DNA from: Agapetus fuscipes
Lineage: Eukaryota; Arthropoda; Insecta; Trichoptera; Glossosomatidae
Assembly (NCBI GenBank): GCA_951799405.1
Contig: OX637362.1
Coordinates: 6,216,703-6,280,702 of the forward strand
Length of the DNA stretch: 64,000 bases
Reading direction: 5' to 3'
Position numbers and translations under genes: made by a program. Below the pieces are notes generated by a model that worked only from the letters and a program-made list of their open reading frames with translations, was not told where the DNA came from and made no database searches. Shown here in pieces: positions 13,001 to 25,000 of the stretch; within the stretch, counting starts at the first letter, position 1; every line of letters begins with the position of its first letter.

Positions 13001-16000
13001 TGTTGCTGCTGCTGTTGTTGCTGCTGATTCATTTGTTGTTGTTGCTGCGGCGTCATTTGTTGTTGTTGTTGTTGCTGCGGCGTCATTTGTTGCTGTGATT
13101 GCTGTTCCAACCTTTGATTCAGCAAACCTTCCATCATTCCAGCGCCTTCCAGCTGCTGTTGCTGTTCAGAAGGTTGATCAGACTTCTGTTCACCAGGATT
13201 CTGCAATATCCTATCAATCATGCCAGCAGCGTCCATTTGCGTTGACTGTTGATCTTGTAATAGTTTTTGCTGTTGCAACTGCCTCTGTTGCTGCAACTGT
13301 TGCTGCTGCTGTTGCAGTTTCTGTTGTTGTAGTTGTTGCATATCCATTCTCTGTGGTCCAGGACTGGGCATAGGCAACGGTCTAGTTTGCCCTTGCCCAA
13401 CCAGTTGTTGATGCTCCACATTTCTGTTCACCATTCCAATGACATTTCCTCCCATTACATTTGGTTGTTGATGCTGCTGTTGCTGCATCTGTTGTCTCAT
13501 TTGAGGATTCTGCTGATTTTGCATCTGTTGTTGATTGCCTTGCATCATTTGTTGTTGATTCATCATGTTAATCCTCTGTTGTTGGCTGATCATCGTCTGC
13601 TGACTTTGCTGTTGTGTTATTTGTGTTTGCTGTCCTTGGGATAGACCTGGAGACTGTTGTGAGAGAACTTGTTGGCGGAACATAGCTTGCTGACCCATTC
13701 CAGGTTGTTGGCCCATGATGGTTCCTTGTTGCGGCATCTTTTGCTGTTGTTGCATCTGTTGCTGTCCCATCACATTAGGTGGCTGTTGTGCCATCACATT
13801 TCCTTGCTGTTGATTTATCATGCCACCCTGTTGTTGATTTATTGGCAATCCTGGTTGCTGCATGAGATGTGGTTGTTGTTGTTGTTGCTGCTGTTGTTGC
13901 TTTTTATTTTGGTATTCCTGTTGGAGCAGAAACCACATAATTAGAGTTACTTCAAGGTACAAACAATCAATACCTGTTTTTAGCAATTGAAGATTATATA
14001 TAATAATAATAATAGGATGATTTATTTGGTGAATGCTGTTTCTGTGTGAATCACATCTCAACAGCCCTCGCCAGCTTGGTTGTCACTATAGAAAGTGTCA
14101 ATTCTCAAGCAAGACCCAGTTGCTGTAAGGCTAGATGGACCTTCGATGATTGGTCTTTGGTAAGGGTAAGTATTTGAATTTTTCAACCCAGCGAAGAGCA
14201 TATTTGAAAATATACATGTTTTTTTTGTTCTCCGCTTGGAAACCCACAACTTGTCCAAAGCGCTCAACACTAGACTACGGTCCGGACGGGATAATGATGG
14301 AATATTACCTGTATCAGCATGCTATGCTGACGACTCTGCTTCCTTGCAGACTCCAGATGTTTCTGTAGAACAGCCTGCTCTCCTGAAACCCTTGTTAGCT
14401 CAACTGCATCAGCTGGTGCCAGCTCGTTGTTAGATTTGCGTAGTTGTCTTTGCTTACTGTTTAATGACTGTAAAAATAACAGATTTATTTATTATATTTT
14501 GTATTGTTTGGGTATTAACACTGTGAAAATTCATATTCAATAATTTATTTATTTTTTAGGATTTAAATTAAAACACTTACGAAACCAAACATTTCAAGAC
14601 AAAGACAGAATAGAAACACATTTCAAGGTACATTCAATCAAAAACATAATCATCAAAACAAGAAGGAAATCCTACCTTTCTGATCTTCCTGAGCTTCTGC
14701 ACCTCAGTCTCGTAGTATTTGAGTTGGTGCGTGAGCAAGGTGTTCTGCTGCTGCAGCCACTGCTCGTACAGCAGCTGCGCCTGGCGATCTGCCTCAGTCG
14801 CAACAGTCTCCGGGGGCAGCGGGGGCGCGGGGAGGTGGGGCGTGTTGTACAGGGGGACGGTGCCCACCTGCAATCAAACAAAATCATTGATTAATTAAAA
14901 CTATCTATCTATAATCTAAGTTGCAAGGGTATCTTAACATTCAAAGATCATATCAAATGCATGCCTACAAACACATGTAAGTTCCCGCTTACAAATGCTG
15001 AATGTGTACAAATTAAAATCTAAGCCTCAAATGAACATAAGCCCTGCAACTTTTGCCGACCTTCAAATGAACGTAAACCTCAAATAAACATACAAACTGC
15101 AACTTTTGCCGACCTTCCCTGGAACAGGGGTGACATTGGCAAAGTGAACCATTTTTAACAGTATGGGTGGTCAGCCTCATACCAACCTATAAGTCGAGGA
15201 ATATTATGGATATGAAGTTTGGGATACGGATATGGATACAGATTTTGGTAAAATTAAATTTTGGTTTCAGATTCGAAAACGGGATAATTTGGGATATCCG
15301 CTTGTTTCGGTTATGGATATGAGATTTTTTTTAAATTGTAATTGCATACCTAATACGTAAAAATGAGAAAATAAACTTTATATTTTACTTCTAGGTTATG
15401 ATTTGGTTTTACAATCATAGTCATATGTTATATGAGTGATTATTGTAGCTATTCTTTTATTTTATTTATTTTGGATATCAGTTTCGGTTACGGATACGGA
15501 TATGCATAACATCCCTGACAGAAACATAACAAAAATTAAGAAAGCACCATGATGATTTGACAAAAAAATTGCGCAAATCATGGTTTCGAAGCTACACAAT
15601 GAACACTTAAATAAATGCATTTGAATTTGATTACTGAAACTTGTGCAAAATTCCGCTGACAGAATTTGCCAAAATTGAAGAGTTTGTGATAATATCAGGC
15701 ATTAATCTTTATGCAAGCAAATACAAACTTTAATCAGTGCAAATACAAAATTTGAATCAGAAATATTGAGTTTCATAAATATATCGCCTGTCTTATCTTT
15801 GGCCTCTCAGTCAGCTCCTTGGAAGATTTTCAAACTGAGCAAGCAAGAAAGAACTCAAAAAGTTAGCGCTATGGTCAAACAATCAAGACAGGGAACTAGC
15901 ACGTTTGAAACACTCAAGTGTCAGTCGCCGGCTGTGTAAGCTAAATTTCTATTCAACGTAGATCTTCTTCTTCGAGTGCTGTCACATCTTCTAGTGTTGA

Positions 16001-19000
16001 CGATCACATGCAAGAAGCTCCTCCTTTGAGCAATTTTGCGCTTCCTTTTGCATAATGTCGACCCTGGTTCAACAGATGCCATTGCATGCACACAAGCTTC
16101 TGCTTTTGGATGAAGCTGCATCCGCAGCGGATTCACAGTAATCCTGTCCTTAGATTTAAATTATTATTATTATATTTTTTAGGGTTTGGTGGTTTACACA
16201 GTGAAAGTCCATTGTATATTAATTAAAAAACACACTGTTTCAATTCACTTATTATTTATTTTAAATATGCCAAACGTTTTCGCCTAAAAAGGCATCCTCA
16301 GGACAATGACAATGACAAATCAAAATCTTTCAATGACATGACTGAATCTGACAATGACAATGACAAATCAAAAATGATTTTGATTTGTCATTGTCATTGT
16401 CCTGAGGATGCCTTTTTAGGCGAAAACGTTTGGCATATTTAAAATAAATAATAAGTGAATTGCAACAGTGTGTTTTTTAATTTGTGAAATAGCTGAGCAT
16501 CCACGGTCTCACCGAGTCAGGTCTCTAATTTTGAAAATCCAAGACCCAAACTCAGGCCCGCCGCACGGAGTCAGGATGAGATGGGAGTCACAGGACTTAC
16601 GACCTGTCTCTGGTTGGTTAAGGATCCTTTCGTCATGACAACGTTCCCAATTCCTCCCAACTCATCCTTCCTTCCAATATGTAAGTCCTAAGATTAACTA
16701 CATTGCATGTCCAGAGGTGTCTGGGCTCTCAGATCTTCGCAGCCAAATGTGGTATGATCCCGAGATGGCCGCTTTTGTTAGTCTTTCCAGAAATCCATTT
16801 ATTTGGGATCTATTCAGTCCCAGATCCTTAAGGAAAGTATATACCGATTTGGCTGGCAGTCCTCTCGCTCCCACCTCCACTGCATACAATCTTGTGGTAT
16901 ATCCATTATTTGTGATTTCATCCACTAGTCCTTTATACCTATTTAGTTTGTAGGCATGGTCCTTAGGGATGTTCATCTCCCACGGCACCGTCAATTCAAC
17001 CAAGAGTACTTGCTTTAGTTCATTTGAGTATAGAACTATGTCGGGTCTCAAAGCCGTAGTGCATAGTTCTCCTGGGATATATTATTATTATTATTTCGTA
17101 TTATGTCGTATTATTTCGTATTACAGCGGAGGAGCTCCAGATGATACTCACCAAAATGAATGATGCTTTTAGTAAGAACGGTTTAAAAGTGAATGCCAGT
17201 AAGACGAAAGTATTAGTGTTTGACAGGACTGAGGAATGCGAGGAAATTGAGATAAGACTGAATGAAACAAGAGTAGAGGTCGTGAAAGAATTTGATTATC
17301 TGGGAAGCAAGTTTGAGTCGAATGGGAAATTGACGATAGAATTGGAAAAGCGCGCTAGTAGAGGAAGAAGTGTAATGGGAACGATTGGAAGAATTGCAAG
17401 AAATAGGAAACTTACGAAGAATATGAGATTGGCGGTCTACAATGGCATCCGACATTGATGTATGGAAGTGAGGCGTGGACAGTTAATGAATGTGAGCTGA
17501 GTAAAGTATGTACGGTTGAAATGGCTTACCTGAGAGCAATGGCTGGAAAGACACTGAATGATAGAGTACGTAATGATTGGGTGATGAACGAGTGTGGTAT
17601 AAAAGAGAATATGAGAATGAAAGTACAAAAAAGTACGATGAGATGGTTCGGACATCTCGAAAGAATGAATGTTGACCGACTAACGAAGAAAGTGTACAAA
17701 GGAAATGTCAGAGGAAAGCGCGGAAGGGGAAGGCCGAGGAAAGAATGGTTGGACCAAATAGGTGAGATTGCGAAAGAATGGAACCTGCAGAGTGAGAACA
17801 AGAGAAGAGTATGTATGAAAAAGGTGATGAATATTGAGGAAATGAAAGTGGTTTGTAAGGACAGAAAAAAGTGGAGGCGCATCTGCGGAGGTACCGGCCA
17901 CCCCTAGTGGAACGGCGGCAGGATACAGTACAGTACAGATGTGTATCATTATTCACGCTACTCGTGATCTAGCAACAATCCCACAAGGAGTGCCACCCGA
18001 GGAATGCTATTAGCTTCAGTAATATCGAACCATTTACTTTTAGAGTCATGGGCTCGCCTCTGACCTAGAGGTGTTTATTTTGTCGTGCCGTTGCTATTAC
18101 TTCACGGGAAGGCCTTCCGCCACTTGAGAAATTATATAGCTTTGTATGAGTGTCCATGTGCTGTGGGTCCTTCTGACACATACATACAGGACACCCAGGT
18201 ATGAGGAGGGTTTGAGCATGCCTTCCTGTCTCTCGCAGCTCTAAATAGATCTTCTACTACGACTGTGAATCTAATGAATGTAAAATGATTACTTGAGGTT
18301 GTCCCGGTGTGGAGACGGGGGAGTTGTTTTGCTGCCACGCCTGCTGCTGCTGCTGTTGCTGCTGCTGTGGGGGCAGGGCGGTCTCCGGGGGCGGCAGAGG
18401 CCCTTCAGGTGCCTCCCCCCCGCCTCCCTGCCGCCCCTGCTCCCTCTTCTCCTGCTCCAGAAGCTCCTCTAGCAAGAGCGGCTGCTCCTAACCACAAAAT
18501 GAACTTAGCGACACTCTTACAAAGACAATCAGTATTCAGTTTCAATCCAAGACAGTTTCTAGACTTACAATTTATTTGCAAGCATTTAAATCTACAGATG
18601 ATCCATGGATCATTGATTTGTTGAATGGAAAATTCACTTTAGGCAGCGGATCTAATCTTATCTGTTCTAATCTAAGTTGCAAAGATGTGTTACATTGGGG
18701 ATTCACATTATATGCATTCTCACAAACAGACATGTGCAAGTTCGCGCTTGCACATGCCGCATGTGAACCTACATACAACATAAAAACCCAAATGGACATA
18801 TATCCTGCAACTCTTGTCGTCCTTCCCTGAAACAGGGGTGACATTGGCAAAATGAACAATTTTTTACAGCATGGGTGGTCAGCAAGTCAAGGAATGAACG
18901 GCGGATGAGCCATGAATTTTGTCTGTGTAAATAACACCGTTAGTTCTACAATGAATATTTAATTTTTTAAGGTGTTATAGATTTAGGAAAAACATATGTA

Positions 19001-22000
19001 ACATTGGCAATTTCTCATTGAGACCACAATGCAATGGAACTAAGCTGCATGTATAGTGCAACTTTTCCCCACATTGTCTCCGACGGAGTCGCATGTGGTG
19101 AGTTGAACCTTTTTTATTTTCACGGGTAAGGTGACTTACACCAACCACTTCACTTGAAGTGGGGATTTTCCACATCCCGAGGGGAATACTTTTCATTTCT
19201 TGTGAAATCTTGGGTTTGAAATAAACACCAAAATGAGACATTATCTCTCACACCCACGCTGGGGATTGAACCTTAGCACTTTGGCATGGAATGAAAGCAT
19301 TCTACTAACTGAGCTATCGTTCTGAACAAGGCACAGATTTTTTTATAAAAAGTAGACAATAACACAGTACTAAAAGACTGAAAGCATGCATTTTTTGCAC
19401 GTTTGAGGTTTATGTGCCTAGGGTCCTTAGCAATCAATAACAAAATGATTTGTATAAAAACAAAGGCACAATCAAAATATTTTTTTTAAAATGAAATAAA
19501 TGTATTGAATCACAGGCAATCATTTCAACATATTTATCTCATTTAAAAAATAACCGTAGTTCCCCACCTTTGTTTCTCAAGTTAGCAACCCATCCAGACG
19601 ATTTTTCATTTCTTTTGTCTATGGTATTTGTGCCGAGTACATGCTTGAAATATATAAGTTAGCTCTAATTGTGAAAGAAAATATTTGAGCCGTTTAGAAA
19701 CAAAGGCGGCAAAATCTCAATTTAGCTATCAACCGTATCAGTTAATAGCAAACAATAAAGCATGGCCTGCTATCAACAATTCTTATGAAGAACACTGACT
19801 GCCTGAGCAGCTGTTCATGCATGTTTTATCGCTTGCTATCAACTTGTCCCCCCAGTGCTTGTTTGGCTCATCTATCATTTTTTCATTCTTTCAATGGATT
19901 TGTCTTTAAAATCACATTTTATACAACCCGAGTTAGGATAAACACCTAAATGTATATCTCATAAGATACATTGGTCCAGTACATATACAAGCATTGCTCA
20001 TGTGAAAATTACCTCTGTGGGGAGGTAAGACAAGCACTAAAGTGACAAACTGATACCATCGCAAGCTAAGTCGAGGCTGCTCACCCTAACCACAAAATAT
20101 ACGGGGCTATTCTTAGACATTTTATTCGTCGGTTGAGCCCACGCTTTGACAAACTAATGATGCCTGTGCTGGAAGTCTCATCCCCACGGTCATTCTTACC
20201 TACCAAATTTTGGTAATATTTGAATGAAGACTAATCAGCTGTTCACTTGCGGCCGTCTTGGATTGACAGGTCTTCATACAAATGCATCATTAGTTTGTCA
20301 AAGTGTGGGCTCAACGGACGACTAAAATGTCTAAGAATATCACCGATAGGGTTTAAGAGGTCTTGTTGTATTGTTCCATCAACCGTTCAAATCTGCTTGA
20401 AAAACATGTGAAAACTATGTACAGGGGTTTTGGTGATATTTGTAACATAATACTCATGCACAATAATAAATTAAAATAAAGCATAAATGTACATGCCAGG
20501 TTAAATAAAAATTCACTTTTATGTAGAAGCACATGCAAAAATAATAATGAAATAAGCCTTGTAACTTATACAGGTTTATCAGGTCAGTCTTTAGCTAAAA
20601 ACTATTTTTTGTGCAGTCAAACTTGGTTATGGCGATAAAGGACATAGCGAGTTTGTCGGTGTAATGAGCAATTACTCACTGATACGGTTAGTTCAAGCTA
20701 ATTTTCATACAAACATTTTCAAATATAACAGCCCGCTTAAATCATGTAATGTCAAAATGATATGGCCAGCTCAATGTGCCCAACTTAAAAAAAATTTAAA
20801 CAGTCTTATAATGATGTCATAAACTAGACAAAGAAAGCTACCTGGCCGGTTCGGCAGTGGGCCTTCCAGTTATCAAATTTATTCTTTAGTTTGGCTGCTG
20901 CATCCTAAATTGTATCTAGTTTTTCCAACTTACAAAAAAAAAAATACAAAATGTGTTGCTTTTTTAATATGCAAGTTTTCATACCACGGCATAAACAACA
21001 AGATAGCAGGGTAAGTACTTTTCTCACTCACTTCTACTGTAAAAAATGGTTCACTTTGGCATGTCACCCCCGTGTCAGGAAAGAGCTGCAAGAGTTGTAG
21101 GGCTTATGTTCATTTGAGATTTTTACTTTTATTTAGTTAACAAGCGGCGGCATGTGTAAGTGCAAACTTATACAAGTACAGTATTGTTCGAATTAATGTG
21201 AACACAAGTAAAAATTTGAAAAAAGCAACATTTATTAGTTATGGAACAAAAAAATAGATACATGAATACAATTTGAATTGTTTTAATAGAAAATGTGTCC
21301 TCCCTTGACTTTTATAACTTCTTTAACACGTTTCGGCATAGAATCGACAAGTTTTTTACAATTTTCTGATATTTGCTGGTCTCGAAACCATGTATGGATT
21401 ACAGCCTCAATCAGTTTTGTTTTTGTTGTGCAATCTGTTTTACGAAGTCTAGCTTTTACAATAGCCCACAGATTTTCAATGGGATTAAGGTCCGGTGAGT
21501 TTCCTGGCCATTCAAGGCATGATATATTTTTGTCCTTGAAATATTTCATCATGATCTTGGACACGTGGCATGGAGCCGAATCCTGTTGAAAAACTTCTTG
21601 ACCGTTGGCATCAACTTTTCTTAGTTCAACTTCCAATCTCTGTTCTAGCAAGTCTCTGTATTTTTGCGAGTTCATCATCCCTTCGATCGGCACAAGGCAT
21701 CCGGTACCTTTATAAGAAAAGCAGCCCCAAAACATCTTTAATGGATGTTTAACTGTATGATCAATATGAGCCGTCGTAATCTTATGCCACGTGTCCAAGA
21801 TCATGATGAAATATTTCAAGGACAAAAATATATCATGCCTTGAATGGCCAGGAAACTCACCGGACCTTAATCCCATTGAAAATCTGTGGGCTATTGTAAA
21901 AGCTAGACTTCGTAAAACAGATTGCACAACAAAAACAAAACTGATTGAGGCTGTAATCCATACATGGTTTCGAGACCAGCAAATATCAGAAAATTGTAAA

Positions 22001-25000
22001 AAACTTGTCGATTCTATGCCGAAACGTGTTAAAGAAGTTATAAGAGTCAAGGGAAGACACATTTTCTATTAAAACAATTTAAATTGTATTCATGTATCTG
22101 TTTTTTTTTTTCCATAACTAATAAATGTTGCTTTTTTCAAAATTTCACTTGTGTTCAGATTAATTCGAACAATACTGTATGCTTGTAAGCATGCATTAAA
22201 TATGACTTTTAAATGTCAAAATCTCTTTTCAACTTAGATTATAAATTATAGATGTTTATTATGAGTAACGACAAAATTGATTGGTCCCTTTGTGCTCGTT
22301 ACAACCGAGTTTGACTGTATCTGACTTTCGTCCAGCTATACCACAACTATAAATTGCTATTTTGATTGCTAATTTTCACCGAAGAGGCACAAGAAGATCT
22401 TATCGCAGATAGGAAGTAGACTATTAACATAAAGTGGTTTTTAGGTCATGCTGAGGCAGTTTACACAATATATAGTATTATTCTAGTAAGGCACAGGGTT
22501 TGGGTTATTGACTTGGGGCAGATTTTTCATCAGAGAACAAACAGCTGTCCATCAAATGTTTATTTGATGGCTAACTTCCTATTCCCGGTGTTGAAAATTC
22601 AGAGAAACATGGCAAGTCAGTGCAGAACTAAATGCGAAAATCTAGGATTGTTTTTAAAAGTGTGATAAATATATGGATCCTGTCGATAGCTTAGTTGATA
22701 ACTATTTGGCTTTCGAAGACAATGAGCTAAGGTCCGATCCCCACTAAGGCTATTGAAAATTACTTCCAGTTCAGGTGCTCATTTCAAATCCAAAAATCAT
22801 AGAACCAGCAAGACAATAAATGAGAACCTGCCCTTCTAAAAACAAGGATACACCCACTTCAAATTCAAGTCGGTGGCGTAAAGCCGGCCCCCTTCCCTGT
22901 GAAAATAAGTAGGTTCCACTTGCCACACATGACCCCTACAGGCACAACCGGTAAGAGTTACACTGTATGTGTGGATTACTAGTGTTTTTTTTGTGTTTAA
23001 CTGAAGCCTAAAAAATGACATACATATTATGTTTCCATATATTTATCTCAATTTAGAAAAAACAGATTGTCGCCTTTAATTCTATATGACTCAACTGAAG
23101 AAGTGAATTGACCGAAACAAGTGCTGGGGGGACTATAAGAATTATATCTTGACTTACATGAAACGTGGGCATTCTACATCTTCTTTTTTAGATTAAAAAG
23201 GTCTCTGCTGCAAGTAATGCAAGTAATGCAAGCAAGACCAAGCTGCTCAAAGGCTGGATGAACCTTTGAGACCGGTCTTTGATAAGGGTAGATGAATTTT
23301 TCAGAAGTAGAAGCATTTTTGAAAAATATTTTTGATTGTTCGTGCTCCAACGAGAATTAAATCACTACCTTCTGATTATGTATTTGTAGCATTGATCACT
23401 AATCAGCTAGAAATTATTTCATCTTGAGACCTAGGGATCACATTTGTTACCCAGAGTTGTCATTAGACATTTTTAATGGACTCATCACACATTGTCGGTG
23501 AACATCACACCTCTATGTGACTAGGGTCCTTAGAAACAATAAAAAAACCTTTTTCCTAGCAAACCGGTCGTGTGGCTTAACAATTTTTGCCCATTGGTTA
23601 GGTTCATCAAATAAGAGATAATGTATAAATATTTTCAATAATGACAATTATATTAATTTTTAAATCTGAACAAATTTCAAAACTTAATTTAAATTGGATA
23701 TTTAACGAACCGTTTAGAGAGAACTTACATCATTCTCGACATTTCGTCAGCGACGTAGCCGACGTCTTCAGGAGAACATCCTCTCTGCACGACGACTGAG
23801 GATGAACTGAATTTGAAAACACTATTGTCACAAATCACTGCCTACCTTCGAACGAAGGTAGTTATTATGTTAAGGCAGTGATTTGTGACAATAGTGTATT
23901 CAAATTCAGTTCATCCTCAGTCGTCATGCAGAGAGGATGTTCTCCTGAAGACGTCGGCTACGTCGCTGACGAAACGTCGAGAATGATGTAAGTTCTCTCT
24001 AAACGGTTTGTTAAATATCCGATTTAAATTAAGTTTTGAAATTTGTTCAGTTTTAAAAATTAATATAATTGTCAAAATGTCAAACGACCGTAATTCTAAC
24101 TTAAACCTAACTATCTTCAATAATGCCCACAATCTGATGCAAGCCAAACTTTCGGAAAGTCTCTATGTTAATATTTGCAATTAATAGGGAACAGAAGTGA
24201 GCTATGATATTCTAGAGAACAGCAGTGAGTTAGTAACGAGGTGACAGTAGGACCAAACTGGGAATAGGAGAGAAGATGTAACCATGGGACAAGGTTGAGA
24301 ATATGATACGAGAAACAATAGGGTTAAGGCATCACTTAAACCCTATTGTTGGAGGATGGAGTTGACATGACCAGAACAGGGGTTTAGATGAGGATTGGGG
24401 ATACAATATAACAAAGATGATTCAAGGATGGAGTTGACAGTAGAATAAGAACAGGAAAAGATTGACTAGGATTAGGGGGACAATGGGGCAAAGGCGATAC
24501 AAGGATGACAAAAGGCTAGAGTTGACAGTAGGACAAGAATAACAAAGGGTTATGGAAGGGCAGATTAAGAAACTGCGCCAATAGAACAGGGACATAGAAT
24601 CAATCCGGTTTTATTCAAAACCAACATCATCGCCACTTCCGTGCAGCGCCTCATAACAGAAGCAACACCCTGCGGCACCCTTCCAGGGTGACATAGACCC
24701 CCAACACTTTCAAGAATTGGGGAGCCTCCCGCACAGGATTTCTTAAAATAAAAAAAAAGGGATGGGAAGTGAGAATAGGACGAATATGACGGAAGGTGGC
24801 AATAAGACAAGGGTGACAAAGGATGGCAATAGGACAGGAGAGATGCTACTAAGACAGAGACGACAGTAGAAAGGGAAGACAGAGGGTGACAATATATGAC
24901 AGAATAGGGGAGCCACTACGACACAAGTGACAATTGGCGCTTAATTAAAAAGTGCCTCTATGACACAAGTGACAGAAGATATTACTAGGACAGAGGTGCC

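Larger units (their letters stand above)
21179..22177. mobile_element. Fold-back Tc1-type element (two 3' ends, head to head)
   Basis: Both ends read CAGTATTGTTCGAATTAAT from outside inwards, flanked by TA (21177-21178 and 22178-22179). The arms 21179-21570 and 21785-22177 are about 392 bp long and roughly 95 percent alike; the spacer is 214 bp. Each arm encodes the C-terminal end of a Tc1 transposase running outwards. The 5' half of the gene is absent, so it cannot encode transposase. Confidence 0.88.
21035..22255 (+). repeat. Repeat family C copy split by the Tc1 element
   Basis: Left part 21035-21178 starts AAAAATGGTTCACTTTGGC and reaches TACAAGTA; right part 22178-22255 resumes TATGCTTGTAAGCATGC and ends CAACTTAGATTATAAATT. 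Joining the two restores the family order. Confidence 0.75.

Noticed and set aside
12901..13944. Leu-rich open frames on the plus strand
   Set aside because: They are the antisense of the poly-Gln tract of exon 29.
21283..22062. Single 259-codon transposase ORF
   Set aside because: Its first 90 codons are the antisense of the inverted arm and only by chance open; true transposase starts near 21785.
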